The notes under the pieces were generated by a model, which saw nothing but the letters and a program-made list of their open reading frames with translations, did not search any database and was not told the DNA's origin. This document shows positions 40,646 through 51,700 of a DNA stretch of 52,162 bases, in pieces. Source of the stretch: a virus; the IMG/VR virus record IMGVR_UViG_3300001450_000052, positions 1 through 52,162 of that record. One strand, written 5' to 3'. The translations under genes and the position numbers were made by a program. Every line of letters begins with the position of its first letter. The first letter of the stretch is position 1.

Positions 40646-42499
40646 ATGGCAGAAAAAAAAATAGCTTACACAGAAAGGGATTTCCTAGGTTTAAGAAATG
40701 AATTACTTAGACTAACAAATATATATTACCCAGATTTAATTAAAAATTCTAATGACGCTTCTATATTTTCAGTATTTTTAGATTTAAATGCTGCTGTGGC
40801 TGATAATTTACATTTTAGTATTGATAGGTCATTACAAGAAACTGTTTTAGGTTACGCACAGGAAAGAAGTTCCATTTTTAATATAGCTAGAACTTACGGT
40901 CTTAAAATACCGGGAAATAGACCATCTATAACATTATGTGATTTTTCTATAGTAGTACCAGCTAGAGGAGATAAAGAAGACAGTAGGTATTTAGGTTTTT
41001 TAAGGAGAGGAGCTCAGGTAAGAGGGGGTGGTCAGGTATTTGAGTTGGTTAATGATTGTGATTTTTCATCCCAATACAATATAGAAGGTGCCGTAAATAG
41101 GACTAAAGTACCAAACTACAATTCAAATGGGATAATTCAAAACTATACAATTACTAAAAGAGAAGTTGTTGTAAATGGTGTTACTAAAGTGTTTAAAAAA
41201 GAAATTACTGATATAGATAGTAAACCATTTTTAAAATTATTTTTACCAGAAAGAAATGTACTTGGTGTTACTTCTGTAATACAAAAAGAAGGTTTAGGTT
41301 ATACAAATTTACCATCATCTTTAGAATTTATCACCGCTAGAGAATCTAAATGGTATGAAATGCACGCATTGGCCGAATCAGAAGTTTTTGAAATAGATGA
41401 ATCAACACCAGCTGATGACCCTGGTTTAAAAATTGGTAAGTATATAAGGACAGATAATAAATTTATAACTGAGTTTACACCTGAAGGTTTCTTTTTTTTA
41501 ACTTTTGGTAGTGGTAATAATAATTCACAAAACCTACTAGACGAATTTTCAAAGTACGGAGTTAAATTAAATCTAAATAAATTTATAAATAACATTTCCT
41601 TAGGTACAATACCTAAACCAAACAGTACTTTATTTATACAGTACAGGGTGGGTGGGGGTAAAGCGTCTAATTTAGGGGCTGGTGCGATAAATTCATTAGG
41701 TCTTATAGATTTTGTAGTTTCCGGTCCAGTATCTTTAATTAATAACAGTGTTTCTAATAGTTTACAGGTTACAAATGTAACATCAGCTTTGGGTGGGGAC
41801 GACCAAATGTCAACCGAAGAAGTTAGAAATTATGTTACTTTTAATTTTGCAGCACAAAATAGAGCTGTGACCATAAACGATTACATAGCAAGGATAAGGA
41901 CTATGCCTGCTCATTTTGGTGCAGCGGCAAAAGTTGGTGTTACCGAAATAGAAAACAAAGTAAAACTTAGTCTGTTATCTTATTCACCAGAAGGAACCTT
42001 GACATCAAATGTAAGTTCTACCTTAAAAAATAATGTATCAGAATACTTGTCTAATTATAGGATGTTAAATGATTATATAGAAATTTCTTCTGGTAAAGTA
42101 ATTGATTTAAGTTTAGATTTAGACCTAGTAATAACTACAGATGTAAACCAAGGACAAGTTGTTTCTAATGTAATTGAATCTGTGAAAAACTTTTTTGATA
42201 TAGATTCTCATGAATTGGGTGAAACAATTAGTCTTAGTAATCTTTATGCTAGAGTATCTGAACAACCGGGGGTTTTAAATGTTATAGATATTAGAGTGTA
42301 CAATGAAATAGGTGGGACATACTCAAACTCTATGACTTCACAACCACTAGTTTCAGGTTCCACAATTAGCTCAACATACCAAATTGGTGTAGTAGACCAA
42401 ACACTATTCTTCCAACCGGACGAAATGCCACAGGTAAGATATCCAGATATTGATATACGTGTACGGGTTAAACAAATTAACAGACCAAACTTTTCATAA
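40646..42499 (+). CDS. Baseplate wedge protein, gp6-like (baseplate J family)
   Basis: 617 residues, near T4 gp6 (660). The start AYTERDFLGLRNELLRLTNI, then YYPDL and FSVFLDLNAAVADNLHFSID, is typical of gp6/J proteins. Later parts include GGDDQMSTEEVRNYVTFNFA, NRAVTINDYIARIRTMP, and a C-terminal NLYARVSEQPGVLNVIDIRV segment of the J-family core. gp6 forms the inner iris of the baseplate that opens during contraction. It is paired with the gp25-like gene, spaced by 1 nt. The gap after it (42500-42572) holds only an AT-rich leader and a box. Confidence 0.9.
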   Translation: MAEKKIAYTERDFLGLRNELLRLTNIYYPDLIKNSNDASIFSVFLDLNAAVADNLHFSIDRSLQETVLGYAQERSSIFNIARTYGLKIPGNRPSITLCDFSIVVPARGDKEDSRYLGFLRRGAQVRGGGQVFELVNDCDFSSQYNIEGAVNRTKVPNYNSNGIIQNYTITKREVVVNGVTKVFKKEITDIDSKPFLKLFLPERNVLGVTSVIQKEGLGYTNLPSSLEFITARESKWYEMHALAESEVFEIDESTPADDPGLKIGKYIRTDNKFITEFTPEGFFFLTFGSGNNNSQNLLDEFSKYGVKLNLNKFINNISLGTIPKPNSTLFIQYRVGGGKASNLGAGAINSLGLIDFVVSGPVSLINNSVSNSLQVTNVTSALGGDDQMSTEEVRNYVTFNFAAQNRAVTINDYIARIRTMPAHFGAAAKVGVTEIENKVKLSLLSYSPEGTLTSNVSSTLKNNVSEYLSNYRMLNDYIEISSGKVIDLSLDLDLVITTDVNQGQVVSNVIESVKNFFDIDSHELGETISLSNLYARVSEQPGVLNVIDIRVYNEIGGTYSNSMTSQPLVSGSTISSTYQIGVVDQTLFFQPDEMPQVRYPDIDIRVRVKQINRPNFS

Positions 42500-42549
42500 T
42501 TATTTACATAATTTAATCCTAAACCTATTCTTAGTTTTGCAATAACAAC

Positions 42550-42557
42550 TATTTATG
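42550..42557 (+). promoter_or_regulatory. TATTTATG box upstream of the 42573 gene
   Basis: TATTTATG ends 15 nt before the ATG at 42573. It would start transcription of the distal tail gene block that continues to the window end. Confidence 0.4.
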
Positions 42558-42572
42558 ATATAAACCCACGCA

Positions 42573-45500
42573 ATGGTAAAAAGTTTAAGAGTTAGAACCG
42601 AAATCGGTGTAGATAAAGAAATCACTTTAGATTTAAATCAAGATTTTGATTTATTGGAGATACTGAGTTTAAGGTTACATCAAACAGATGTTTACCCAAA
42701 AGATTGTTCTGATTTTGGTGTTGTGGTTGGTAGGGTTGTGGTTAATGGTGGTTTTGGATTACCAAACGCTAAAGTATCCGTGTTTATACCTTTAGATGAA
42801 AAAGACGAAGAAAATCCAGTAATAAGTGGTTTATACCCTTATAAAACACAAAATTATAGAAATGAAGAGGGTTATAGGTATAACCTATTATCTAGTGTCC
42901 CAAACTATAATGGACACCAATCTACGGGTAGTTTCCCATCTATAGATAACGCATTACTCAACCAAGAAGTTTCTTACGTATATAACAAATACTACAAATA
43001 TACAGCCAAAACAAACGATGCTGGTGACTTTATGATTTATGGGGTGCCTTTAGGCGAACATACTTTAGTTATGAATGTTGACTTATCTGACATCGGATGT
43101 TTCTCAATGGTCCCAGAAGATTTTAAATTACAAGGAGAACCAGAGTCCTCTTTTAATGGTGCAGAATTTAACACAAATTCGAACTTAGACGCTTTACCAC
43201 AAGTAGTTATGTTGTCAAAATCTATAGATGTAAAACCTTTATGGGGTGATAAAGACTCTGGTTGTGGGGCAACCATAACTAGAGCTGATTTTGACTTAAG
43301 AGAATCTGGAAGTGTGGAGATAAAACCCACAGCAGTGTTTATGGGTTCATTAGTTACTGATACAGAAAGGTCTTCAGTTAATAAAAACTGTAAACCTAAA
43401 AGGGATATGGGTGAACTATGTAATTTATCTCCAGCACAAGGAAGTTTGGAGTCTATAAGGTGGACACCATTTTTTAAAGAAGATGTCAGACCTAGTGGTT
43501 ATACAAATAACCCAGGAAAAACTGAATTAGTCCCTGTTTTAGAAAGATTTGATATTAATGGTGGTTATACGATAGATGAAAACGGTGCTTTTTTAGTTAA
43601 TGTACCTATGAATTTAGAATATGTGATAACCAATGAATTTGGTGAACAAGAAATATCTAAAAAACCAGGAATAGGAGTACCAACAAAAGGTAAATATAGA
43701 TTTAGAATTAAACCTTTAGAGACAACGGGTACAGCAAGACAAAGAAAACGAGGGGCTTTTTTGGTTCCTCAAATTAAAGAACACTCAAGGGAGGGTGTCG
43801 ATTTTACCAATACATTTCCATATAATATTTTAGGTGTGAACCCACCACAAACCACACTAGTAGACCAAAAAAGTTATGCTTTTTCTGTAAAGTATTTTGA
43901 TTATGCGGAGGCTGCTATTGACAGTGGTGATATATTATCATGTAATGATGTTTTTTATGAATTTGAATACTCTAAAGTATATACATTAACTTCGTTCCAT
44001 AACCATTGGAAACATAGAGCTAAAGATGCTTTTATAGGGGTAAAAGAAATATCACCAAGACAAGAAGATAGTTGTGCTGGACAAGCAGCACCATTTCCAA
44101 CGAACTCAGCTAACAAAAATGTTAATTTTGCAATTGTAATGAATCAATTTGTTACAAGATTTTTACAAGGGATATATACCATGTTATATTTTGTTATGGT
44201 TCTAGTGTGTACCATAGTTGCTATAATTATGATTATAATTGATATTATTTATGGTATAATAATGGTTATTATATGCGTTCTTTGTAATGTGATTTATTTT
44301 TGGAGTAGGTCCAAAAGGAAGAAAAATTGTAATTGTGGAACTTGTCCATGTAATCAAATAAGTGGTTTGGGCATTTCCTGTAATGATATATTTGGTTGTT
44401 TATTTTTAAGATTAACAAAATATCCAGAATGTGATAAATGTGGTTGTTATACTAGTGGTGTAAATGGTAGTGCAAATCCAGATTGTTGTGGTGGGTTGGT
44501 GGGTTGTGATGACGAAGGAGATGACGATAATGATTACTTAGAGTGTAGTTCACCAACAAACGATGATAAAGCTTTAGACCAGGGTTGTTATAGTATTGAC
44601 TGGGACAATATTTTTAGTGCCATATCAAGTATTTTTAGTTCAGAACCTACAAAAGTAGCTATGATTATAGATTGGAGAAAAAGAGAAAACTTATTTAGGT
44701 CCATGTGTGATGGTTTAATGAATTATTTTTGGTCAAATAATTATGTTGGTGGTGTATTGTACGCATTCCAGTTCAGAGCTAAAATTAGACCTAGTCAAAT
44801 AGAGGGTAAGTATAGGTCACAACATTGTGACGAAATAGTGTACTTCCATACAAATGACCAACAATATTATTACAGATGTACACCTTACAGTTATGATTTT
44901 GCCACAGGAACTGGTGTGTTTCGTGGTAGTCCTTTCTTCGATGCTAGTATACCACCATTAGTTGGATTTTTAATAGGTGGACCAATAGGGTACGCTGCGG
45001 CTTTAGGACAGGAAAAGGCTGCCGGAGCAAATAACAGAAATCTACATTGGCCAACAACAATAATGGATTTAGGGCCAGTAAAAACAAATATAGGTGAAAT
45101 ATGTACTAACACTGGTGGGTCTAGTGAAGGTTGTGCTGTTGCACCTAACATAGGTAGCACCACATTTAATGGTGCGGGTGATTTTTTGTTTGACTCTATA
45201 AATGAAATAGTTAACTACAATAATAGTGCTTTTGATTTAATAAATTTAAGAACACCATTTAACAGAAATGAAAGTTGGGGACAACCAGGGAGAAGAAGAG
45301 AACTTAATGGTGGTATGGCTTCCATACTATCACAATTTAATGAAATAGGTGTGGTAGAATATGAAACACCAGATACAGCTGAAATAAATTATTTTGCTGT
45401 ACAGTGTAACCCACCAGATTGTGACCCAGCTACAAGATATACAGCGGATAATATGGGTTGGGATTACCCACCAGCTGGTGGAAACACATGGGCTAACGGT

Positions 45501-46064
45501 GCTACTATGTGGGATAGCAGTTGGCCTTCTACAGCAACAATAAGTCCGACTAGTGCAACTTGGCAACTTGGATGGCAATTTGAAGGAGAAGCAGCTTGGA
45601 TAAATAGGTCAGTAAGTGTACCAGGTTTTGGGGGTTCTTCAGACGATAGTGTTGAAATGACAGTACAATTAAGTAGTGGTGATACTGTAAATCCTTCAGC
45701 TGAACACATTAGAGAGTGTATTGTCGAAGTTAACAACAATACATCTCAAATAGTACCATTTTTTCCTTGGGATAAAAACGGTGGTGGGTATGGTAATACT
45801 CAATGGCGTGACGGGGATTGGGCAACACATGAAAATGACATAGCTTTTGGTAATATACAAGATATATTTACATGGCAAACAAATACTGGTACAGCTTTAC
45901 CAACAACACCAATAACACCAAACCAAACACAGACTAGATTATCTTTAGGTATGGGGTACCATTATTATTTTGGTTTAATACCTGGAGCAACTTCTTATGA
46001 TACATTTGTTAAAAAGTATGTTCCATTAGTTAAAGAAAGCTCAGATGATTACGTAGTACTATAA
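42573..46064 (+). CDS. Large baseplate/tail protein with a hydrophobic hairpin and Cys cluster
   Basis: 1163 residues. Residues about 45-180 resemble a carboxypeptidase-regulatory or beta-sandwich-like domain (DFGVVVGRVVVNGGFGLPNA, then AKTNDAGDFMIYGVPLGEHT). Near residues 536-576 is an extended hydrophobic stretch (TMLYFVMVLVCTIVAIIMII, then YGIIMVIICVLCNVIYFW) able to span a membrane twice. It is followed by basic SRSKRKK and a dense Cys cluster (CNCGTCPC, CDKCGCY, DCCGG). The C-terminal 400 residues are beta-like. A position after gp6 suits a gp7-like wedge protein (T4 gp7 is 1032 residues), but similarity cannot be shown. A membrane-insertable segment in a baseplate protein is unusual. 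Confidence 0.7.
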   Translation: MVKSLRVRTEIGVDKEITLDLNQDFDLLEILSLRLHQTDVYPKDCSDFGVVVGRVVVNGGFGLPNAKVSVFIPLDEKDEENPVISGLYPYKTQNYRNEEGYRYNLLSSVPNYNGHQSTGSFPSIDNALLNQEVSYVYNKYYKYTAKTNDAGDFMIYGVPLGEHTLVMNVDLSDIGCFSMVPEDFKLQGEPESSFNGAEFNTNSNLDALPQVVMLSKSIDVKPLWGDKDSGCGATITRADFDLRESGSVEIKPTAVFMGSLVTDTERSSVNKNCKPKRDMGELCNLSPAQGSLESIRWTPFFKEDVRPSGYTNNPGKTELVPVLERFDINGGYTIDENGAFLVNVPMNLEYVITNEFGEQEISKKPGIGVPTKGKYRFRIKPLETTGTARQRKRGAFLVPQIKEHSREGVDFTNTFPYNILGVNPPQTTLVDQKSYAFSVKYFDYAEAAIDSGDILSCNDVFYEFEYSKVYTLTSFHNHWKHRAKDAFIGVKEISPRQEDSCAGQAAPFPTNSANKNVNFAIVMNQFVTRFLQGIYTMLYFVMVLVCTIVAIIMIIIDIIYGIIMVIICVLCNVIYFWSRSKRKKNCNCGTCPCNQISGLGISCNDIFGCLFLRLTKYPECDKCGCYTSGVNGSANPDCCGGLVGCDDEGDDDNDYLECSSPTNDDKALDQGCYSIDWDNIFSAISSIFSSEPTKVAMIIDWRKRENLFRSMCDGLMNYFWSNNYVGGVLYAFQFRAKIRPSQIEGKYRSQHCDEIVYFHTNDQQYYYRCTPYSYDFATGTGVFRGSPFFDASIPPLVGFLIGGPIGYAAALGQEKAAGANNRNLHWPTTIMDLGPVKTNIGEICTNTGGSSEGCAVAPNIGSTTFNGAGDFLFDSINEIVNYNNSAFDLINLRTPFNRNESWGQPGRRRELNGGMASILSQFNEIGVVEYETPDTAEINYFAVQCNPPDCDPATRYTADNMGWDYPPAGGNTWANGATMWDSSWPSTATISPTSATWQLGWQFEGEAAWINRSVSVPGFGGSSDDSVEMTVQLSSGDTVNPSAEHIRECIVEVNNNTSQIVPFFPWDKNGGGYGNTQWRDGDWATHENDIAFGNIQDIFTWQTNTGTALPTTPITPNQTQTRLSLGMGYHYYFGLIPGATSYDTFVKKYVPLVKESSDDYVVL

Positions 46065-47800
46065 TGAGATATCAAGAAAATTTACATATAGTAAGAGGTT
46101 CCCAAAAATACATTGGTGCACAGGATAAAAATTTAAGAGTCCCGTATACTTTAGAATCCACTAACAGAACTTTAATTGAGGGTGAAAGGAATTTAGTATT
46201 AAATTTAGCAGACCAATATATAAGAGAACGAGAAGAAAGTTATCTTTATAGGTTATATGGTAAAATAAATGTTTTATATGACAATGTAATTTCTGGTTGT
46301 AGTTATGACCCACTATTTGTTTCTAACCATCTATACTATGACCCAATAATACCTTCTGCGTCTACAGCTGCTTGTGGGTACCCATCAAGTAGTTTTTTTG
46401 ATTTTATACCATATACAGCATTAACTTCGGCACACAATTTCCAAGAAATAAAAGCAAGAAAAGATAATTGGGTAATATATGAATCTTATATAGATAGTAG
46501 TGTGTCAGACCACCCAATGGAATATACAGTTTCATCAAAAGATGATAGTGGAACAGTTAGTTATTCCGGACTAACATACCAATCTGGTGATGGTGTACCG
46601 TTTTTTGTTGAAAATGTTAAGATACAAGGTAAAAGTGGTGTAAAGTTTATCTGTCCAGTAAATCACGGATTAAATGAGGGTGAGTATGTGGTTTTACAAA
46701 CATCACCTTCAATAGCTACAATAGGTGGGGTTAGTTTGGTAACTACAGTAAATGGTAAAACAACATTGTCCGTATTTTCATTAGGTGACGAAACTCTAGG
46801 TAGTGAAGAAAAAGTATTTACAGTATTACTACAAGACTCAACTATAACAGTTACAAATAATGATTTTGGTGTGTTTAAAAGATTAATAGACCCAAGTAAT
46901 GTTAGTGAAACACTATCTAGTTATTATGTACACTCACACAAAATTTTAACAAAACCAACAGACGATGTTTTAGATAGAACTGGTTTTGAGTTTGGTATTT
47001 TTTCTAAAAGAGAAAAAAACTTTAGGGATGAAGACGCACCAACTTTAGGTTTACAACATATAGTTACTAAAAGTGAATATAAATCATATTTGTGGAATTT
47101 TAATAACGATTTAGATGTTAGTGATTATTCTGATAATTTGGGAAGACCTATTTTAGATTTATATTTAAGTATTTTTGCCGTTAACGAAACTAGAATTTGG
47201 AAAACTAAAAATGGTAGTCCTGTTGGTATTGGTTGGGACTGGAACTTTAAACCTACAGGTATAGTCGACCCTTACCCAAATAATAATATAGAACCAAATC
47301 TTACAACACCTTGGAATTTACCACAAAGTGGTGATACGTTTACTGGTGCTTTTGTTGAATATAATATATGGGATATAGGTGAAAGAATAATTTCGGAAGT
47401 TTATCATAAACTAACATATAACGACACACTAACTGACGGGTTTTCTTTTTATGATTCAGGATTAGTTGGTGATAGTTTTAATGAAATACAAGGTGGGTAC
47501 TACTACCAACCACATAACAGGATACCAATTAGGAAATTATCAGAAGCACCTTCTGTTCACGACAATTTTGAATTTGTATCTCAGTACGCTACGTATTCTA
47601 TGTTTGAAAACCAATTTAGGTGGAGAGAAATGTTACCCATAGGTTTTTATGAATCTGAAACTAATGGTGTGGACTATCCCTTTGTAAATGGAGCACATTA
47701 CCCATACACTAATATAAATTTTAAAATAAACCCAATAATAATCGATAAAGATTATCTAACACCACCTTACGTAAGATTACCTCTAGATGACTGTGAATAG
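46064..47800 (+). CDS. Large distal tail/baseplate protein, unknown family
   Basis: 578 residues. It begins MRYQENLHIVRGSQKYIGAQ and contains beta-like segments. One, near residues 195-240, reads VKFICPVNHGLNEGEYVVLQ, the NHGL..G..V pattern often seen in phage tail and baseplate structural proteins. Another region reads NFNNDLDVSDYSDNLGRPIL. It is rich in aromatic residues, without TM segment or Cys cluster. Its ATG shares a base with the previous stop (TAATGAG), and its 3' end overlaps the next gene by 14 nt, so it is part of a tightly coupled structural operon. It may be a wedge or fibre-attachment protein; no exact counterpart is recognised. Confidence 0.65.
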   Translation: MRYQENLHIVRGSQKYIGAQDKNLRVPYTLESTNRTLIEGERNLVLNLADQYIREREESYLYRLYGKINVLYDNVISGCSYDPLFVSNHLYYDPIIPSASTAACGYPSSSFFDFIPYTALTSAHNFQEIKARKDNWVIYESYIDSSVSDHPMEYTVSSKDDSGTVSYSGLTYQSGDGVPFFVENVKIQGKSGVKFICPVNHGLNEGEYVVLQTSPSIATIGGVSLVTTVNGKTTLSVFSLGDETLGSEEKVFTVLLQDSTITVTNNDFGVFKRLIDPSNVSETLSSYYVHSHKILTKPTDDVLDRTGFEFGIFSKREKNFRDEDAPTLGLQHIVTKSEYKSYLWNFNNDLDVSDYSDNLGRPILDLYLSIFAVNETRIWKTKNGSPVGIGWDWNFKPTGIVDPYPNNNIEPNLTTPWNLPQSGDTFTGAFVEYNIWDIGERIISEVYHKLTYNDTLTDGFSFYDSGLVGDSFNEIQGGYYYQPHNRIPIRKLSEAPSVHDNFEFVSQYATYSMFENQFRWREMLPIGFYESETNGVDYPFVNGAHYPYTNINFKINPIIIDKDYLTPPYVRLPLDDCE

Positions 47801-48716
47801 AATAAGAATATTAAGAAGTGAAACTGATAAAAAAGTTACACTACCTATAGCTAATGATTTTGATGAGTCTTTAGGTAGAGAACAATTAATTAAATTGTAT
47901 GAAAGGTCAGAAATGCAGGATAATGTTAATATCACACAAGACTTTGAGACTACTAGATATTCACCAAAAACTGAACACCCGGAAAAACACATATTTTACG
48001 ATATGCAATTTAGCATGGTTTCAACACCAACAGCTGACCCGCTAGATTATATCCCGGATTATTCAGTTGTTGGAATAAGTCATCCAGATATTGTAGATAG
48101 AAAAAGTAATTTTACTAGAAGTTTTTTTAAATTTGATTTTTATGACACACCAGACCCACAGAGACAGAGGTTGTATTTTTCTATAATAAATCCTGCTAAC
48201 AATGGAAAAAGTTTTACTGAAACAGGGTTATATTCTTCATTATTACAAATATCTAACGATGAAACCTCAATTAATTACGACCCATTAGCTTATAGAGATA
48301 AAGAAATAGAAGATTTACAAGATGGTGTTTATGATGGTCCACCATATTATTATAATAAACTAGAATCATCTAGGTTTGAATTTGCATCCATTGGTAAAAA
48401 TACTGAAAATTATTTTATACAATGGTTAAAAAATAGGGAGTTGGTAAGTAAAAATGTATTTTACATGTCGTGTAAGTTTTTTAATGCTGAAACAGGAAAA
48501 ATACATAAGTTTGTAAATAAGATACAACCATTAAACACTTATAATTTAAGTGTTCCGGAATATTATTACTATCAGTTAACTTTTGACCCAATAAAATTTA
48601 CTTATATGTTTAATGAGTATGATATAAATTTATATAGTGCTAATAGTGGTTTGGGTCCTCAAGTAGGTGGAGATTTTTCTACACCTGTAAAATTTTATGA
48701 ATACATAAACCCATAA
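47787..48716 (+). CDS. Baseplate/tail structural protein, unknown family
   Basis: 309 residues. It begins MTVNRIRILRSETDKKVTLP, then IANDFDESLGREQLIKLYER. The middle is rich in Tyr, Phe and Asp with beta-like segments (IFYDMQFSMVSTPTADPLDY; RLYFSIINPANNGKSFTETG). The C-terminal part (YYYYQLTFDPIKFTYMFNEY) is similar in character. No domain recognised, no Cys. It overlaps the gene before by 14 nt and the next by one base (TAATGG). Its co-translation with the Cys-rich giant downstream suggests it is the adaptor that attaches that protein; inference from context. Confidence 0.65.
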   Translation: MTVNRIRILRSETDKKVTLPIANDFDESLGREQLIKLYERSEMQDNVNITQDFETTRYSPKTEHPEKHIFYDMQFSMVSTPTADPLDYIPDYSVVGISHPDIVDRKSNFTRSFFKFDFYDTPDPQRQRLYFSIINPANNGKSFTETGLYSSLLQISNDETSINYDPLAYRDKEIEDLQDGVYDGPPYYYNKLESSRFEFASIGKNTENYFIQWLKNRELVSKNVFYMSCKFFNAETGKIHKFVNKIQPLNTYNLSVPEYYYYQLTFDPIKFTYMFNEYDINLYSANSGLGPQVGGDFSTPVKFYEYINP

Positions 48717-51700
48717 TGGAAATTTATAGATATAAAATATGGACTGGTAATATACCAGGTAAATGGACAAAACCCTGTGAAGATAAAAAACTAGTTGGGG
48801 TTAGAAGGACTGCCCCAGTAACGCCAGTTCCAATTTCACCAGATTGTCAAACTTGTAATGATTTAGGTAATGCACAAGCTGTAATAGATGCTTGTTTAGA
48901 TTGTTATAGTGGTTCTTTAAATGTTTGTTGTCCTGATAATAATACAAATTGTTGTGGGTTAATCCTAGATGATTGTGAAGAATTTTATACTTTAGACTTT
49001 GAAAAACAAAATGAACATTGTCTTAGTTGTGAAGAAAGAGTACAAAAATCTAAACAAAAAGCCTTTACAGAAACAGGTTTTCCGTTAAAACCAAAAAAAA
49101 CAAGTAATACATTCACCGACCCAAATAATTGGTGTAAATGTTGTAACAGAACAGGTAGAAATAGTAATAATTCACAGTTAACAATATTACTAGACCAAGA
49201 CTTAAATGATATTGGTCATTATTCTATGTGGGATGGTGAAATGGAACAACAAGACACCTTTTCTAATTTTGTTGTAGTAGGTGACCCAATCAACCCATTT
49301 CTAGTTAGTTTAACCAATAGTACAGAATTTAGATTTTTTAAATTTTTAGAAAATATACAATATACGGTAGATTGGGGTGACCCTTTAAGTGTTCCAGATG
49401 TTATAACAGCACCATTAGACACTGTTGTTCATGATTATAGTGGTGTGGGTCCAGGTGTATACACAGTTAATGTTAGAATGGTAGGACCTTGGGGGACTAG
49501 TTCAGTATCACACCAAGTAGCTATCCCATTTCAAACAGGAGCAGCCTTATGGGCTGGTGTCGCTAACACTGGACAAACATATACGTTTGTACCCCCAGGA
49601 TTCACAACACCAGTTAGTATGGATTATGAAACTTCTGATTGGGGGCCTATGGATAGCGGTTTGGATATACATGGATACCTAACATCCAATTACGGTTCAA
49701 CACCTTATCCAGTACAAGGAGTTACATCTAGTATGTTACCTTCTTTACAGTCTTACAATAACGCATTTTCACCGGGATTACCACCTGGTTATGTTATAGG
49801 AAACACAGTAAGTGTAGCTGGACAATCATTACTACCAGATGGTACTTATGTGGATAGTTTACAAGGTCAAATAGATGCGGTAACACCTACAGGAACAGCG
49901 TATACGATTACAAACGGTACCGAAGTATTCCAGATGTTTGACCACATAAATGGTGAAACCATTTTCCAAACACAAGGGTTTGGGATGAGTATTGACGATT
50001 TTTTAACTAGACAATGTGGTTACTCACTACAAGGAGCCTGTGACATTTGTAACACCAATCAGATATACTACTCAACTTCCTCTTATGTAACACAAAGTGT
50101 TAGTATTGATAGGGGTCTTTGGGATGTTAATGAAGACTATGAACCAGGAGATTATGTTTTTTATGATGGTTGTTGTTATTTTGCTATTAGTATTATAATT
50201 TCAGGGGGTAACCCACCAGACCTACTAGATGTAAACTCAACTACTTGGAGAATATGTCAAGGGTCGTGTGCTATTGAAGACCAATTACCATCAAGATATA
50301 ATTGTATAGATGGTACATGTGTGTTAATTTCACCTACAAGTACTTACTATACTAATGCTACATTTGTGGGTAGTCCACAAACTACAGCTAACGCTTTAAA
50401 CGATTGTGTTAATAATCCTTGCGTACCAACAACTGGTCCTGATATGCATTATGAATGTGATGAAGGAGCTTGTGTACAAGTTTCACCATTAGCTCCTGGT
50501 TGGGCAGTTGCAACCTACTCTGGACCAACAGCTTTAGCGTTATGTCAAGCTGCTGTACTCGCAGGGACTTGTACTACAACTAATACTAGGTATAATTGTG
50601 TTTTTGATAGTGTTACAAATAGTTCTAGTTGTCAACCAACACCAGTTGGGTTCTACCCTGATTTAGTTACTTGTAATGATAATTGTGGTGGGTCTACAAC
50701 AATTTTTGATTGGTATTGTGTAGACCAAAGTGGTACTAATAATTGTGTAGGTGTTCAACGTACGGGTACACCACCTGGTACACCAGGACCTGTACCTGGT
50801 AATGCTACAACAGGTGTGGCCCATGCAACACTTGGTGATTGTCAAGTAGATTGTTTAAATAATGTCCCTGAATGGTTTTGTATGTGTAATATGACAATAG
50901 AAGGGGTACAAGTGCCTTTAGGTGGAACTGCTTATGGGGGCCAATATTGTATTAGTATGATAAATTCTGGTGTTTCAGGAGGTTTTGAAAACAAATTAGA
51001 TTGTGAACAAAATTGTTTATCTTGGGCTTGTGATGACGTTACTGGGGTTTGCACCCAATATGATTCTGTAGGTACTACACAAGGAACTTATTGTGCTCCA
51101 AATATTGATTTACCTGGCCAAGGTACAGCTCCATTTAGCACCCCAATCCCACCACCAGTGGATGTTCAAGGTTGTGACGCTAATTGTGAAGAAGAAAATG
51201 CGTATATCTGTATAGGTGGTACTTGTACACAAATTTTTATTATTTCATCACCTGACCCCGTAAATCCTTCTCACGTAGCTTTAGGTGGTACAGCTATTAA
51301 TTATACGACTATGGATAGTATCTTATCAAATTCAGGGTGTGGTGGTTCTGATGACGTTGCTTGTAATAGTTCTTTAGTCACACAATGTGGTCAAGGGTGT
51401 GGTCCATGTGACGCTAATCCTAGTTCACAATGGCCATTTACATATTATGACCCATTATACCCATACTTATTTTATGATGTGGTCATATCTTTCCCATATG
51501 CAGGTTCCCAAAATGCTGGAGATAATCAGTTTAAATACTTTTACGACCCCGCTCCGGTATGTCAAGATAATGGAACCTTTAATCTTCTCTCTGGTCCTTG
51601 GATTGGTATTTTTGATTGTAGTACAGCAGGAGATATCTCAGTATGTGAAAATTTATCAACTAATCCACTTGGCGACCATCCGTGTACAGCATTTATGTGT

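Noticed and set aside
45330-45878. Several overlapping minus-strand frames (60-91 residues)
   Set aside because: They overlap each other and the 42573 gene, with Cys/His/Ile-rich composition typical of antisense reading.
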